Position numbers and translations under genes: made by a program. From Streptomyces massasporeus (lineage in GTDB: Bacteria; Actinomycetota; Actinomycetes; Streptomycetales; Streptomycetaceae), in the NCBI RefSeq assembly GCF_014648995.1, contig NZ_BMSE01000019.1, forward strand, positions 102,190 to 166,189: a DNA stretch of 64,000 nt. The letters are read 5' to 3'. Shown here piece by piece: positions 17,401 to 24,483 of the stretch. Position 1 is the first letter of the stretch. Each line of letters opens with the position of its first letter. The notes beneath the pieces were generated by a model. The model searched no databases. It saw only the letters and a list, made by a program, of their open reading frames with translations, and was not told the DNA's origin.

Positions 17401-18938
17401 TCCAACAGGCGGCCCAGATAGGTGCCGAGGTGCGCTGCCAGCGACGTGGGCTGTTCCGCGTCGAGGTCGAGGTGTCGTTCCGGGTGGCCGGCCAGGGCCG
17501 CGTGCAGGTCGGGCAGGCTGTCCGGCCACAGCCGGGTGCCGATCAGAACCCGGCACCCCGGCGCCGGATCACCGCCCTCGCCCGTCAGCGGCAGCAGCAC
17601 CTGCCGCAGCAGCCCATCGGGGTCGTCGGCCTCGTCGAGCGCGTCGAGGACGACGGTGACGTCACCCGCCGCGCCCAGTGCGGCGGTCAGTTCGGCGAAG
17701 GTCGCCTTCGCCGCCCCGGTCCGTGCGGGCGGGCGGCCGCGCTGCTGGCGGGGCAGGCGCAGTACCCGGGCCTGCCGGTACAGCGAGTCCACGACGTCCT
17801 GGGTGGACAGCCGGTGCGCGTGCACGGCCAGCAGCAGCGGGTCGGGCGGCGGACGGAAGTCCCTCAGGTCGAGGCGGTCGCGCAGGGGACGCAGTTGGGG
17901 ATGGACGGTGCACACCGTCACCCCGAGGAGTGCCGACTTCCCCGCACCGGGTCTGCCGGTGACGGCCAGCAGGCGGTGCTGCCGGGCCCGGGGCTCGCCG
18001 AGCCACTCCTCGATGCGCTTGAGCTCGCCGCGGCGCCCGCTGAAGAAGAACGCCTCCGCGTCCGGGGTGCCGGCGGCCCGGGCGGCGAAGTGGTGCAGAT
18101 CCAGCCGGGGATCCAGTCGCTCGGCGTAGCGCCGCAGGGAGGCGACCGCTTCGGCCCGGAACTGCTCCGCGGCGTCGACGGCGTAGTGCGGGTTGCGCAG
18201 GAAGGGCGCCGGTGACAGGGACGCCTCGTCGTGCTTGGTGCACACCACGTCCTGCTTCGGCATGCCCGCGGCGGTGTCGACGCGGTCCAGCTCCGCGTCC
18301 ATCTCCTCCGCCAGCAGGGTCACGGGGACGTGCTCCAGGTCCGGGGGGATGTCCAGGGTGCGGCGTGCGATGCGGTCGATCACCGTCGCGGCCGCCTTGC
18401 TGAAACGCGCTCCGTAGGTGATGTCCCCGGCTGCGCAGGCCGCGATCACCCAGGCGTTGCGGCTCTCCACCCCGAGCAGGCGCTGGGCGAGCTGTGAGGT
18501 GAGGGCCGTACCGCCGCCGCACACGTCGAGCAGGAACAGGACCGGCCCGCCGTCCTCGTGTTCGACGTCCCGGAGCAGATCGTCGACGTCCACGCTGGTC
18601 GTGCGGATGCGCTTGGGGAGGGTGGTGGTGTTCCTCATCGCCAGGTACAGCACCGGCCCGACGGTCTGCGCGTGGCCGCTGAAGTGCACCACGAGGGGGT
18701 CCTGTCCGGCCCGGTCCCGCGCCGTCCGCCACGCCAGGCGGAACTCGGCGGGGGTCGGGTCGAGCAGTGGCCCGGTCACCTCGAGCCCGGCCCGGTGGAG
18801 CGCGCGGGCGACGTTGTCCACGGCGTCGGCCACGCTCGGCAGAGGTTCGAGCGGAAGGACCCCCGCGGCCTCTTCCTCCTCGCTCGGGACGCGCGCGGGG
18901 AAGCCTCCCGCGCCCACCACGAGTGCGTGCACTGTCAC
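14433..18938 (-). CDS. caspase-like protease fused to P-loop NTPase and WD40 repeats
   Basis: A 1501-aa protein in three parts. Residues 1-230 are a caspase/peptidase C14-like domain with a plausible His-Cys dyad, His89 in VVHFSGHA and Cys140 in LFLLDVCGGG. Residues about 300-700 are a STAND-type NTPase with Walker A GRPGAGKS (328-335) and Walker B VTVVLDALDEAD (427-438). Residues about 780-1501 are many WD40 blades with repeated VWD/LWD ends and GH-type starts, enough for two propellers. This layout matches bacterial conflict or programmed-death proteins: the propeller senses, the NTPase switches, the protease cuts. The GTG start has GGAGGGGAAG 7 bases upstream. The gene follows the hydrolase gene by 60 bases in the same direction. 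Confidence 0.88.
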   Translation of the reverse strand: MTVHALVVGAGGFPARVPSEEEEAAGVLPLEPLPSVADAVDNVARALHRAGLEVTGPLLDPTPAEFRLAWRTARDRAGQDPLVVHFSGHAQTVGPVLYLAMRNTTTLPKRIRTTSVDVDDLLRDVEHEDGGPVLFLLDVCGGGTALTSQLAQRLLGVESRNAWVIAACAAGDITYGARFSKAAATVIDRIARRTLDIPPDLEHVPVTLLAEEMDAELDRVDTAAGMPKQDVVCTKHDEASLSPAPFLRNPHYAVDAAEQFRAEAVASLRRYAERLDPRLDLHHFAARAAGTPDAEAFFFSGRRGELKRIEEWLGEPRARQHRLLAVTGRPGAGKSALLGVTVCTVHPQLRPLRDRLDLRDFRPPPDPLLLAVHAHRLSTQDVVDSLYRQARVLRLPRQQRGRPPARTGAAKATFAELTAALGAAGDVTVVLDALDEADDPDGLLRQVLLPLTGEGGDPAPGCRVLIGTRLWPDSLPDLHAALAGHPERHLDLDAEQPTSLAAHLGTYLGRLLDTDYSTDVTEMIAYRLSGSAEHGAFLTAAVYGAHLRRLSRAGTILSGAEIARELPCDLPGMLDLDLRTLTAELPWTDAVLAALARAAGQGMPSGLLHEVALALRPEVRDGALPPRLRDTAEALTVARFYLRTTYDPGADPAVDDGKLYSFFHRAPAEHLAGRTDGRAVLDALLSAVPAEHGVRDWSRADRYLRRHAADHAADVGPEQLDALLEDVSYLLHADPERLVRHLHRAHGRRARTHADIYRQTTAHHPLRHLAAVRRDLLGLDAAVWRDTALSDGLASRAGPPPVSARPVWAVSRTATTARLQTLGPHAGPVFEVLLARTPDPDAAGETRGQGECVVLSTGDTHRTRLSDPLGGGILRTLGGLSGPARTVAPAQLADGRHVLVSGGEDGRLYVHDPRTGDLVRRQAAGVGPIRMLVTVSLPEGGTRAVAAGHGHQVVLWNPDGGTPTRLDSSMVLLSGLTTARLPDGTPVAVAVGEDRGARVWDVRTGQWLRTLGPHPDFVRAVATATLGDGTVVAVTGCYDGRVQVWNAADGSKLHTLTGHEDRVTRVATGTAGDRRVAVSGDRAGRVLVWDLAEGRRLHELASAGHGVITCLALGGDGERGRVVTGCADGRVAVWETGTGRPTHVFAAHPGGVHGVDVALLDGRLVAVSGGADGHAVVWDVTDARPDAPETGHEEVMEAVAVAEPEEGPALCVAGGGERGAEVRDLMTGDHRHALEDSGRRLLVRALATAELPDVGPVVVAGGRDGSLRMWDLTRGSLVHEFPHRAERIRTVAVGRATDGRQVLLTGGDTGVVTVWDLATGARLRTFTGHGDWVLALALTDGGPAPGVAISGDRRGNLLVWDVSTGREVAAPPRRGGRIASVATAVLPGERTVVLAGGDGGEVRLWDLDRPQAAESLTGLRGRVTALATARLPGGRVLAVGGGEDRRVVIWDLVNRQEPAAPYHLPAAVSSIAACATGFVVAHEAGTASFTWCAELLAPLPG

Positions 18939-18998
18939 GGCCGTGCTTCCCCTCCGTACGGCATGAGTCCTCGGGCGTGCGCGCCCGCTGTGCCGGGA

Positions 18999-19880
18999 TC
19001 AGTCCGCGAAGTGCGGCGCGAGCGCGGCCGCCGTCAGTCCTGCCGCGAGATAGCCGCCGAGGGTGTGGGGGTCGAGGAAGCCGATGTCCGTCGTCTCGTG
19101 CACGTCGACGGGGAAGGCTCCGCCCAGTTCCCGCGGCACCGCCAGCAGGTCGCCCACATCGGCGATGTTCACCCAGTGCCGCACGCCGGGGGGTCGCGCC
19201 CCGCGGCCGTCGACGGGTTCGGGGTCCAGCTTGCGCATGATCGCCGGGAGGCCGAGCGGCGAGCCGAGGGTGAGCAACAGGTCGATGTCCAGATCCTGGT
19301 GGGCGTGCAGGGTCTCGTACGCGACCACACTGCCCAGGGAGTGGGCGACGACGACCCGTGCGCCGTGCTCGCGGACCGCATGGGCCACCGTCGCCCGAAC
19401 GGCCTTCCGGCGGGCCGGACGTGAGGTGTAGGCGTCGGTGTCCTGGAGCGTGGCCACCACCAGGCGCGACAGCAGTTCCGCCAGCCGCTGCCGGGCCGCC
19501 GGCGGCGCGTCGCCTGCACGCTGTTCCACGAGCCGGTTCACGGCCCACCGCAGCGGCGAGAGCATCCCGGCCTGGCCTTCCCGGGGCGGCGTCACGCCGC
19601 CCGCCTCCAGCCACTCCCACGCCTCGGCCTCCTGGGCGGACGTCAGGTCCTCCAGGACGCCCGCGCCCGCGGACTGTCGCTCGGGGCGGTAGTCGTCGGC
19701 GAGTTGGTGCGCGTAGTACGCCATGACCAGTTCGGGCAGCGGCACGTGCGACAACCCTGCCGCGCTCAGCCCTTTACGTAGCCGGTCCGCCGCGGCGACG
19801 GCCTTGAGCTCGGCGGCCTGCTCCGGGGACGCGCCCCGCACGAGGTTCCCGATGCCGTGCACGAGCACCACGGTTCCCAT
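18999..19880 (-). CDS. alpha/beta hydrolase (lipase/esterase-like)
   Basis: A 293-aa protein beginning VVLVHGIGN, an oxyanion-hole strand, with nucleophile elbow VVVAHSLGSVVAYE (Ser181). An acid candidate lies in NIADVGDLLA and a histidine candidate in LDPHTLGGYL. No signal peptide or membrane helix is seen, so it acts in the cytoplasm. It sits in tandem with the caspase-NTPase-WD40 gene, 60 bases apart. Such hydrolases occur as effectors in conflict systems; acting on lipid or on protein is equally possible here. Before the IS481 insertion it lay just downstream of the HExxH hydroxylase gene, 105 bases from its stop codon to this ATG. Confidence 0.8.
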   Translation of the reverse strand: MGTVVLVHGIGNLVRGASPEQAAELKAVAAADRLRKGLSAAGLSHVPLPELVMAYYAHQLADDYRPERQSAGAGVLEDLTSAQEAEAWEWLEAGGVTPPREGQAGMLSPLRWAVNRLVEQRAGDAPPAARQRLAELLSRLVVATLQDTDAYTSRPARRKAVRATVAHAVREHGARVVVAHSLGSVVAYETLHAHQDLDIDLLLTLGSPLGLPAIMRKLDPEPVDGRGARPPGVRHWVNIADVGDLLAVPRELGGAFPVDVHETTDIGFLDPHTLGGYLAAGLTAAALAPHFAD

Positions 19881-19985
19881 CCCCCACCACCCCCATGGCC
19901 CGGCTTACGACCTGATGCGAAGAGATTCGTACCCCGTGCGCGGCCCCGCCCAACACCGGTCGCTTCGGGGAAGGGGACGGCAACG

Positions 19986-19991
19986 CCTAGT
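19986..19991. repeat. target-site duplication CCTAGT, left copy
   Basis: CCTAGT abuts the left inverted repeat of the IS481-type element and is identical to 22497-22502. It contains CTAG, the target core described for IS481. Confidence 0.85.
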
Positions 19992-20017
19992 TGTTGCGGG
20001 TCAGGACGTTGGTGACG
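19992..20017 (+). repeat. left terminal inverted repeat of the IS481-type element
   Basis: It starts TGTTGCGGGTCA and continues GGACGTTGGTGACG, matching the right end in 20 of 26 positions. The WYL gene's stop codon (20001-20003) lies inside it. Confidence 0.85.
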
Positions 20018-20966
20018 GCGCATAGTGGTGGGCAAGGTTGGTGGCGAGGTTGCTGAGGTGAGCCCTGGCTTCGGTGGGGCCGTGCACGGTGATGGCGCTT
20101 CCGAACGGCAGTAGTGCTCGCACGTCCTCCAGATGCAGGAAGCGGATCGTTACCTTGTGGCCGGTGGCGGATTCTTCATAGTCGTCCTGGGCGAGTCGTT
20201 GGCCAAAGATCCGTTGCGCTCGCTCGATCTGGGTCTGGTCGATGGTGGCGCTGACCTCTATCGCGTGGTTGTGTTCCCACTGATCAACGAGCGCTGCAGC
20301 GACGGTGGCCAGGGTCTGGCTCTCGCGGATCCGTCGTGGCTGGTCGACTGCTGTCCAGGCCGTGATCCGTTCGAGTCGGTACATCCGTGGCGCTCGGGCA
20401 CAGTCGGCGACGAGATACCAGATGCCGGCCTTGGCGAACAGCCCGTAGGGATCCACGACCAGGTCGCGTGGGCATGACTCGCGTGGGCTGTCGTACTCGA
20501 TCCGTAGCCGGCGACCTCGCCGCACTGAGCCGATCAGCGAAGCCGGAGTCGTGCCGGAAGCGCGTGTCTGGAGCCAGGGGCGGCTGTCCACGTGCACTAC
20601 GTCGGTGAGCGGCAAGAGCTCATGAACTCGACGTGGCTGTGTAGCGCCGATCTTGGAGAGCGCGCGCTGGCTTTCGACCGATGCGTTGAGCTCCGCACGT
20701 TGCTTCTCATCCAGCCCAGTGAGCGAAAGATGATCCCACTCGCCCGGCGTGAGCCGCGTGAGATCGAGCCCGGCCCCGGGCAGCATGGTCACGCCTCCGA
20801 GGCGGCCCCGTTGTGCGGTCACCGGCAGACCGGCGTCGCGGAGCCAGTTCAGGTCCCGGGTGATGGTTCGAAGGGACACCCCGAGCGCCGAGGCAAGTTC
20901 CTGTGTGGTCACTGCATCCCTTGATTCGAGGAGCAGCATCAGGGTGAAAAAGCGGTCTGGCGTCAC
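20001..20966 (-). CDS. WYL-domain transcriptional regulator (YafY/DeoR type), passenger gene
   Basis: A 321-aa regulator with an N-terminal helix-turn-helix (TTQELASALGVSLRTITRDLNWLRDAGL) and a C-terminal WYL domain (RLRIEYDSPRESCPRDLVVDPYGL, then GIWYLVADCARAPRMYRLERI). WYL proteins respond to small ligands or nucleic acids. It is divergent from the VOC gene across 92 bases and probably controls it (inference). The GTG start fits the family N-terminus (DRFFTLMLLLESRD). The stop sits in the element's left inverted repeat, so the gene belongs to the mobile element. Confidence 0.9.
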   Translation of the reverse strand: MTPDRFFTLMLLLESRDAVTTQELASALGVSLRTITRDLNWLRDAGLPVTAQRGRLGGVTMLPGAGLDLTRLTPGEWDHLSLTGLDEKQRAELNASVESQRALSKIGATQPRRVHELLPLTDVVHVDSRPWLQTRASGTTPASLIGSVRRGRRLRIEYDSPRESCPRDLVVDPYGLFAKAGIWYLVADCARAPRMYRLERITAWTAVDQPRRIRESQTLATVAAALVDQWEHNHAIEVSATIDQTQIERAQRIFGQRLAQDDYEESATGHKVTIRFLHLEDVRALLPFGSAITVHGPTEARAHLSNLATNLAHHYAPSPTS

Positions 20967-21058
20967 ACCCCAAGTTTTTCAGGAATTACGACACGATGCG
21001 GCGCATATCCCGATCAGGCTGGTGGATGCGTACCTACGACCTGTGAGAAGGAACAATC

Positions 21059-21424
21059 ATGACCACATCCGTCGTGTCCATCGTCTATGTGAACGACGCT
21101 CCCGCCGCAGCTTGTTTCTACGGCGACCTCCTCGGCATGAGCCCCTCGTTCGAGACTCCGGGATACATCACCTTCGACCTCGGGCCAGGCGCTGACCTCG
21201 CTCTGTGGTCTGGCCAGTTCGAGGATCTGTCAGCGGACGTCCCGCGTACCAGTGAGGTGTGTCTGGCCAGCAACGATGGGCCCGACGAGATCAATGCGAT
21301 CTTCAAGCAGTGGCAGTCCAAGGGTGTCACGATCCTGCAGGAGCCACATGATGCGGGGTTCGGGCTGACCTTCCTCGCAGCCGATCCTGACGGGAACCGT
21401 ATCCGTGTCGCACCGCGGGGCTGA
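21059..21424 (+). CDS. VOC-family protein (glyoxalase/bleomycin-resistance fold), passenger gene
   Basis: A 121-aa single-domain VOC protein. It opens SVVSIVYVNDAPAAACFYGDLLG and ends with FLAADPDGNRIRVAPRG, the typical metal-ligand-bearing final strand. AGAAGGA lies 8 bases before the ATG. Small VOC proteins may act as thiol transferases, isomerases, dioxygenases or drug-binding resistance proteins; the exact role cannot be told. Carriage with its own divergent regulator on a transposable element suggests a selectable trait (inference). Confidence 0.88.
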   Translation: MTTSVVSIVYVNDAPAAACFYGDLLGMSPSFETPGYITFDLGPGADLALWSGQFEDLSADVPRTSEVCLASNDGPDEINAIFKQWQSKGVTILQEPHDAGFGLTFLAADPDGNRIRVAPRG

Positions 21425-21496
21425 AAGGCCACGATGCGGCAGGCGCGACACCTGTCGTGCGCGCCTGCCGTTGTCTGACCTCGAGAGGAACGACGA

Positions 21497-22501
21497 GTGC
21501 TCCACGCGAATGCGCGCCTGAGCGTCGAGGGCCGTAGGCGGCTCGTGAAGCGGTGCCAGACACGTCCCATCGCCCACGTCGCCGATGAGATGGGCATCTC
21601 CCGCGCATGCGCCAGCAAGTGGGTAAATCGCTGGCGGCTACACGGTGATGCGGGATTGCAAGACCGGCCGTCGAGCCCGCACCGGAGTCCGAACGCGACT
21701 CCAGCATGGGTCATCGAGCAGATCGAGTCCTGGCGCCGCGAGCACAAGTGGTCCGCGCAACGGATCACCGACGAACTTGTGAGTATCGGGTTCGTGATCA
21801 ACCGGCGAACCGTCAGCCGACACCTGACCCGGCTCGGCCTGGGCAAACGCCGCTTCATCGACCCAGGCGGCGAGAACAACCGGAAGCCGGGGAAGATCAC
21901 CGCCCGCTGGCCCGGACACATGGTGCACCTGGATGTGAAGAAGGTCGGCCGGATCCCTGATGGCGGCGGGTGGCGGATCCACGGCCGGGACAGCGATCAG
22001 GCCAAGGTCGTCGGTCGGGCGAAGTCGACCGGGGCGAAGCGTGGGTACGTCTACCTGCACTCCGTCGTCGACGGTTTCTCACGGCTCGCCTACACAGAAC
22101 CGCTGGGTGATGAGAAGGGCGCTACGGCTGCTGCCTTCCTTGCCCGAGCGAAGGTCTGGTTCGCCGCCCACGGCATCAGCCACATCCACCGGGTCGTCAC
22201 CGACAACGGCGCTTGCTACCGCTCCGGCGACTTCGCCCGCATCGTCGGGCAAGGCCCCCGGCATCAGAGAACCAAGCCATACACACCTCGGCACAACGGG
22301 AAAGTGGAGCGCTACCAGCGCATCATGGCCGAGGAAGTCCTTTACGCCCGCGAGTTCACCAGCGAGGACGCCCGGTCAGCCGCGATCGCAGTGTGGAACA
22401 TCGACTACAACTACCACCGGCCGCATAGTGCTATCGCCGGAAAGCCGCCAGCAGCACGCCTCCGCGAGAGCGTCACCAACGTCCAGCCCTCATACACCTA
22501 G
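21497..22501 (+). CDS. IS481-family DDE transposase
   Basis: A 334-aa transposase. The N-terminal helix-turn-helix region contains VADEMGISRACASKWVNRW, and the rve-type catalytic core has Asp146 (HLDVKK), Asp236 (VVTDNG) and Glu271 (GKVERYQR). The downstream YNYHRPHSAI block is typical of IS481. The GTG start has GAGAGGAA upstream. The stop codon TAG (22499-22501) lies outside the right inverted repeat, in the duplicated CTAG target, so the gene is only terminated by the site it lands in. It appears intact. Confidence 0.93.
   Translation: MLHANARLSVEGRRRLVKRCQTRPIAHVADEMGISRACASKWVNRWRLHGDAGLQDRPSSPHRSPNATPAWVIEQIESWRREHKWSAQRITDELVSIGFVINRRTVSRHLTRLGLGKRRFIDPGGENNRKPGKITARWPGHMVHLDVKKVGRIPDGGGWRIHGRDSDQAKVVGRAKSTGAKRGYVYLHSVVDGFSRLAYTEPLGDEKGATAAAFLARAKVWFAAHGISHIHRVVTDNGACYRSGDFARIVGQGPRHQRTKPYTPRHNGKVERYQRIMAEEVLYAREFTSEDARSAAIAVWNIDYNYHRPHSAIAGKPPAARLRESVTNVQPSYT
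22471..22496 (-). repeat. right terminal inverted repeat of the IS481-type element
   Basis: Read inward on the minus strand it starts TGTATGAGGGCT and continues GGACGTTGGTGACG. It lies within the 3' end of the transposase gene. Confidence 0.85.
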
Positions 22502-22502
22502 T
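22497..22502. repeat. target-site duplication CCTAGT, right copy
   Basis: Identical to 19986-19991. Its CTAG supplies TAG stop codons on both strands, to the transposase (plus) and to the HExxH gene (minus). Confidence 0.85.
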
Positions 22503-23853
22503 CGCCCGTCCGCCCGGCCCGGTTGCGTTCCGACCAGCGCGCACGGTGGAGGTCCGCCTGCTGCCGTGCCTCCCGCACGGCGGACTCCGGCAGCGGTACG
22601 GTGCGCAGCTCCGCCAGGGCCTTGCCCATGGTGGCGACGAAACGGCGGCCGGTGCCGGTCAGTCCGCTCCGGTCGGCCAGCATCGCCTCCCTCGTCTCGG
22701 ACGCCGCCTCACGCCACCGGGCACACCGCACCTGCGCCCGGTGCCGCTCCGCCGGGTCGGACACGAAGGCCGCCTCCCGGGACCAGAAACGGGCCACGGA
22801 CAGAAAGGCGTACGTGCCGTGCAGCAGGCCGTACAAGGGCCTCGGATCGTCCCGCCAGGGTGCGTAGTACCGCGCACGCGGCTCCCCCGCACCCGGCTCG
22901 GCGAGCAGGTCGACGAGGTGCATCACGGCCGCCAGTTTGCTGTGCTGCATCTCGTGGACCAGCGTCTCGGCGAGATCGCGGGCGTGCAGGGGGCGGGACA
23001 GCGTCACTCCGCCGAACATCTCGGCCGTGCTCCCGCTGCGCCCCGCCGGCGAACCCTCGGCGAAGGGCAGCGGAGTCAGCGTGCGCAGGCCTTCGTCCAG
23101 CTCCGCGGCGTAGTCGGTGTGCCGGGCCCGCAGCAGCCTCATCGCGCCCGCCGCCGTGGACCGCCAGACGCGCAGTTCGTCCTCGGGAAGCCGGTACGGC
23201 CGCTCCGCGTCCGTCGCCACGACCTGGTCGACGTCGTCGACCAGGAACGGCGCCCGAGGCCCCGGGGTCGCGCCCCGCAGCGGCCACCAGCCGGCCCGCT
23301 CGGCACCGAGCGCCGTCACGGGCGGAAGGTGCACCCGCGGGCCCGTCCCGGTTTCGAGGACACCGCCCGTGGGACTGCCGCGCAGCAGCAGGGCGGTACC
23401 GGGGGTGGTGTCCGGGAGACGGACCGCCCCCAGCCCGGGCAGCACGACTCCCGGGGGGACGGCGGTCAGAGAGATCGAGACGTCCAGGCCGGTGGCGGTG
23501 GCGGCCGCGGCCGCCACCGAGGCCAACGGCAGGGGGCCGACGGCGGCGGGCCCGCTTTCGTCGAGCGTCCGCCAGGTCGTCACCAGCCGTGGCCCCACCG
23601 AAGGGTGGCCGAGGATGCGCCGGGTCACGTCCGGCGCCGCACGCCAGGCGTCGGTGAGCACGCCGAACAGCCGGTTCATACCGCGCCAGGTGTCCCCGCC
23701 ATGCTCCCCGGCCCGGTCCAGCAGGGCCCTGAGCAGCAACAGCCGCCGGCTGTACTCGCTCTCCCGCAGCATCCGGACGGATTCCGCGCCCCCGCCGCCC
23801 CGGGCGAGTGCGGTGAGCAGCCGGCTGTCCAGACGGTATGCGGACGGTGTCAC
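22498..23853 (-). CDS. HExxH-type peptide beta-hydroxylase-like protein (FxSxx-system associated)
   Basis: A 451-aa protein with the motif TLVHEMQHSKLAA (HEMQH at 300-304), then conserved RYYAPWRDDPRPLYGLLHGTYAF split over the next 45 residues. This matches the family once called HEXXH motif domain protein, now annotated as alpha-ketoglutarate HExxH-type peptide beta-hydroxylase, found with RiPP-like and FxSxx peptides. It would hydroxylate side chains of a small peptide using Fe(II). A 37-aa ORF lies 17 bases upstream and a 68-aa FxsA-like peptide gene is divergent. The TAG stop lies in the IS481 target duplication but is native, so the enzyme is complete. The substrate is inference. Confidence 0.8.
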   Translation of the reverse strand: MTPSAYRLDSRLLTALARGGGGAESVRMLRESEYSRRLLLLRALLDRAGEHGGDTWRGMNRLFGVLTDAWRAAPDVTRRILGHPSVGPRLVTTWRTLDESGPAAVGPLPLASVAAAAATATGLDVSISLTAVPPGVVLPGLGAVRLPDTTPGTALLLRGSPTGGVLETGTGPRVHLPPVTALGAERAGWWPLRGATPGPRAPFLVDDVDQVVATDAERPYRLPEDELRVWRSTAAGAMRLLRARHTDYAAELDEGLRTLTPLPFAEGSPAGRSGSTAEMFGGVTLSRPLHARDLAETLVHEMQHSKLAAVMHLVDLLAEPGAGEPRARYYAPWRDDPRPLYGLLHGTYAFLSVARFWSREAAFVSDPAERHRAQVRCARWREAASETREAMLADRSGLTGTGRRFVATMGKALAELRTVPLPESAVREARQQADLHRARWSERNRAGRTGD

Positions 23854-23870
23854 CGTCGCGTGGTCCGGAC

Positions 23871-23984
23871 TCAGGTCCGCTCCCGGAGACGCGCGAGATG
23901 CTTTGCAGTTCCGGGGGAAAGGGTCACGACACCTTTCGCGGGAGCGTCGTGCGCCACGTCCGGCTCACTCGTTTCGGTACCCAT
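23871..23984 (-). CDS. 37-aa peptide upstream of the HExxH enzyme, candidate precursor
   Basis: The ATG at 23984 is preceded by GGGAG at good spacing. The product has an acidic N-terminal half (GTETSEPDVAHDAPAK) and a basic C-terminal half (GVVTLSPGTAKHLARLRERT). Its stop is 17 bases before the hydroxylase start, so the two are probably co-translated. The frame is open further upstream to 24347, but that extension is unlike coding sequence and lacks a Shine-Dalgarno. The small size and position suggest a leader/core peptide or a regulator of the enzyme. I recognise no family. Confidence 0.55.
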   Translation of the reverse strand: MGTETSEPDVAHDAPAKGVVTLSPGTAKHLARLRERT

Positions 23985-24208
23985 GGAGCTCCCGTGTGCG
24001 AACGAATTTGCGCTCCGAACCAGAAGGTTTCCCGCGGCGTACGAGACGATCCGAGGATCGCCCGAAGCGCCGCACTTGTCGGTAGACTCGTTCGAGTCTG
24101 ACAGCAAGTCATCAGTTTGGCAGCCGAGTTGAGAGGCCACACCACAACTGTCCGGCAGTCCTCCACTCGTGGCGGATTCTCGACTCAATCGGGACGGCGG
24201 GGCTCCGT
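23985..24208. promoter_or_regulatory. divergent intergenic region between the two peptide genes
   Basis: The 224 bases are noticeably less GC-rich than the flanks and must hold promoters for both the minus-strand peptide/HExxH genes and the plus-strand FxsA-like/FxsT genes. I cannot place -35/-10 pairs with confidence. Confidence 0.4.
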
Positions 24209-24415
24209 ATGGATGATCAGACCGAAACGCGGGAGGTGCTGGATTCTCCCCTGGTTGATCTTTCGAATTTACCCTTCGACGCAATCCGGTCACTGCCCGA
24301 ATCCGTGATAGTGAGTGCCTTGCGGCGTGTGCGACGGGAAGCGTCACGCCCCGAGGCCATGTTCACCACGAATCACGAGAAGGACCCCGGCGGCGGTGAA
24401 GCGCAGAAGGAGTGA
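24209..24415 (+). CDS. FxsA-like small peptide (FxSxx-COOH family N-terminus, atypical C-terminus)
   Basis: A 68-aa peptide with the family-like central block PLVDLSNLPFDAIRSL then PESVIVSALRRVRREASRP. That is where FxSxx-COOH peptides keep their conserved leader. Classical members end in Phe-x-Ser-x-x; here the region reads AMFTTNHEKDPGGGEAQKE, with no terminal FxSxx and extra polar residues. Codon 21 is TTA (24269-24271), so translation should depend on the bldA tRNA. It is the first gene of an apparent operon with the FxsT-like gene (68 bases downstream). It may be the substrate of the nearby HExxH enzyme (inference). Confidence 0.7.
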   Translation: MDDQTETREVLDSPLVDLSNLPFDAIRSLPESVIVSALRRVRREASRPEAMFTTNHEKDPGGGEAQKE

Positions 24416-24483
24416 CCGCCCGAGCCCGCGCACCGCCCGTCCCCCGCGTCCGATCACCCCCGACGAAGCGAAGCGGAGCCGAG

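Larger units (their letters stand above)
19992..22496. mobile_element. IS481-family element with WYL regulator and VOC passenger genes, 2505 bp
   Basis: The ends begin with TGT and match as imperfect inverted repeats over 26 bp (20 identities), including an unbroken block GGACGTTGGTGACG. The element is flanked by identical 6-bp CCTAGT. It holds a DDE transposase at its right end plus a divergent WYL regulator/VOC pair, so it is longer than a minimal IS481 (about 1 kb). Passenger genes are known in some IS481 members. It interrupts a minus-strand gene set at the HExxH gene's stop codon. Codon usage inside is less GC-extreme than in the flanks, suggesting recent arrival. Confidence 0.88.

Noticed and set aside
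23985..24347. Upstream extension of the 37-aa peptide frame
   Set aside because: The extension has no Shine-Dalgarno at its start and runs through the divergent promoter region and the FxsA-like gene; GGGAG marks the ATG at 23984.
24355..24415. FxSxx terminus of the 68-aa peptide in another frame
   Set aside because: Neither alternative frame gives Phe-x-Ser-x-x followed by a stop.
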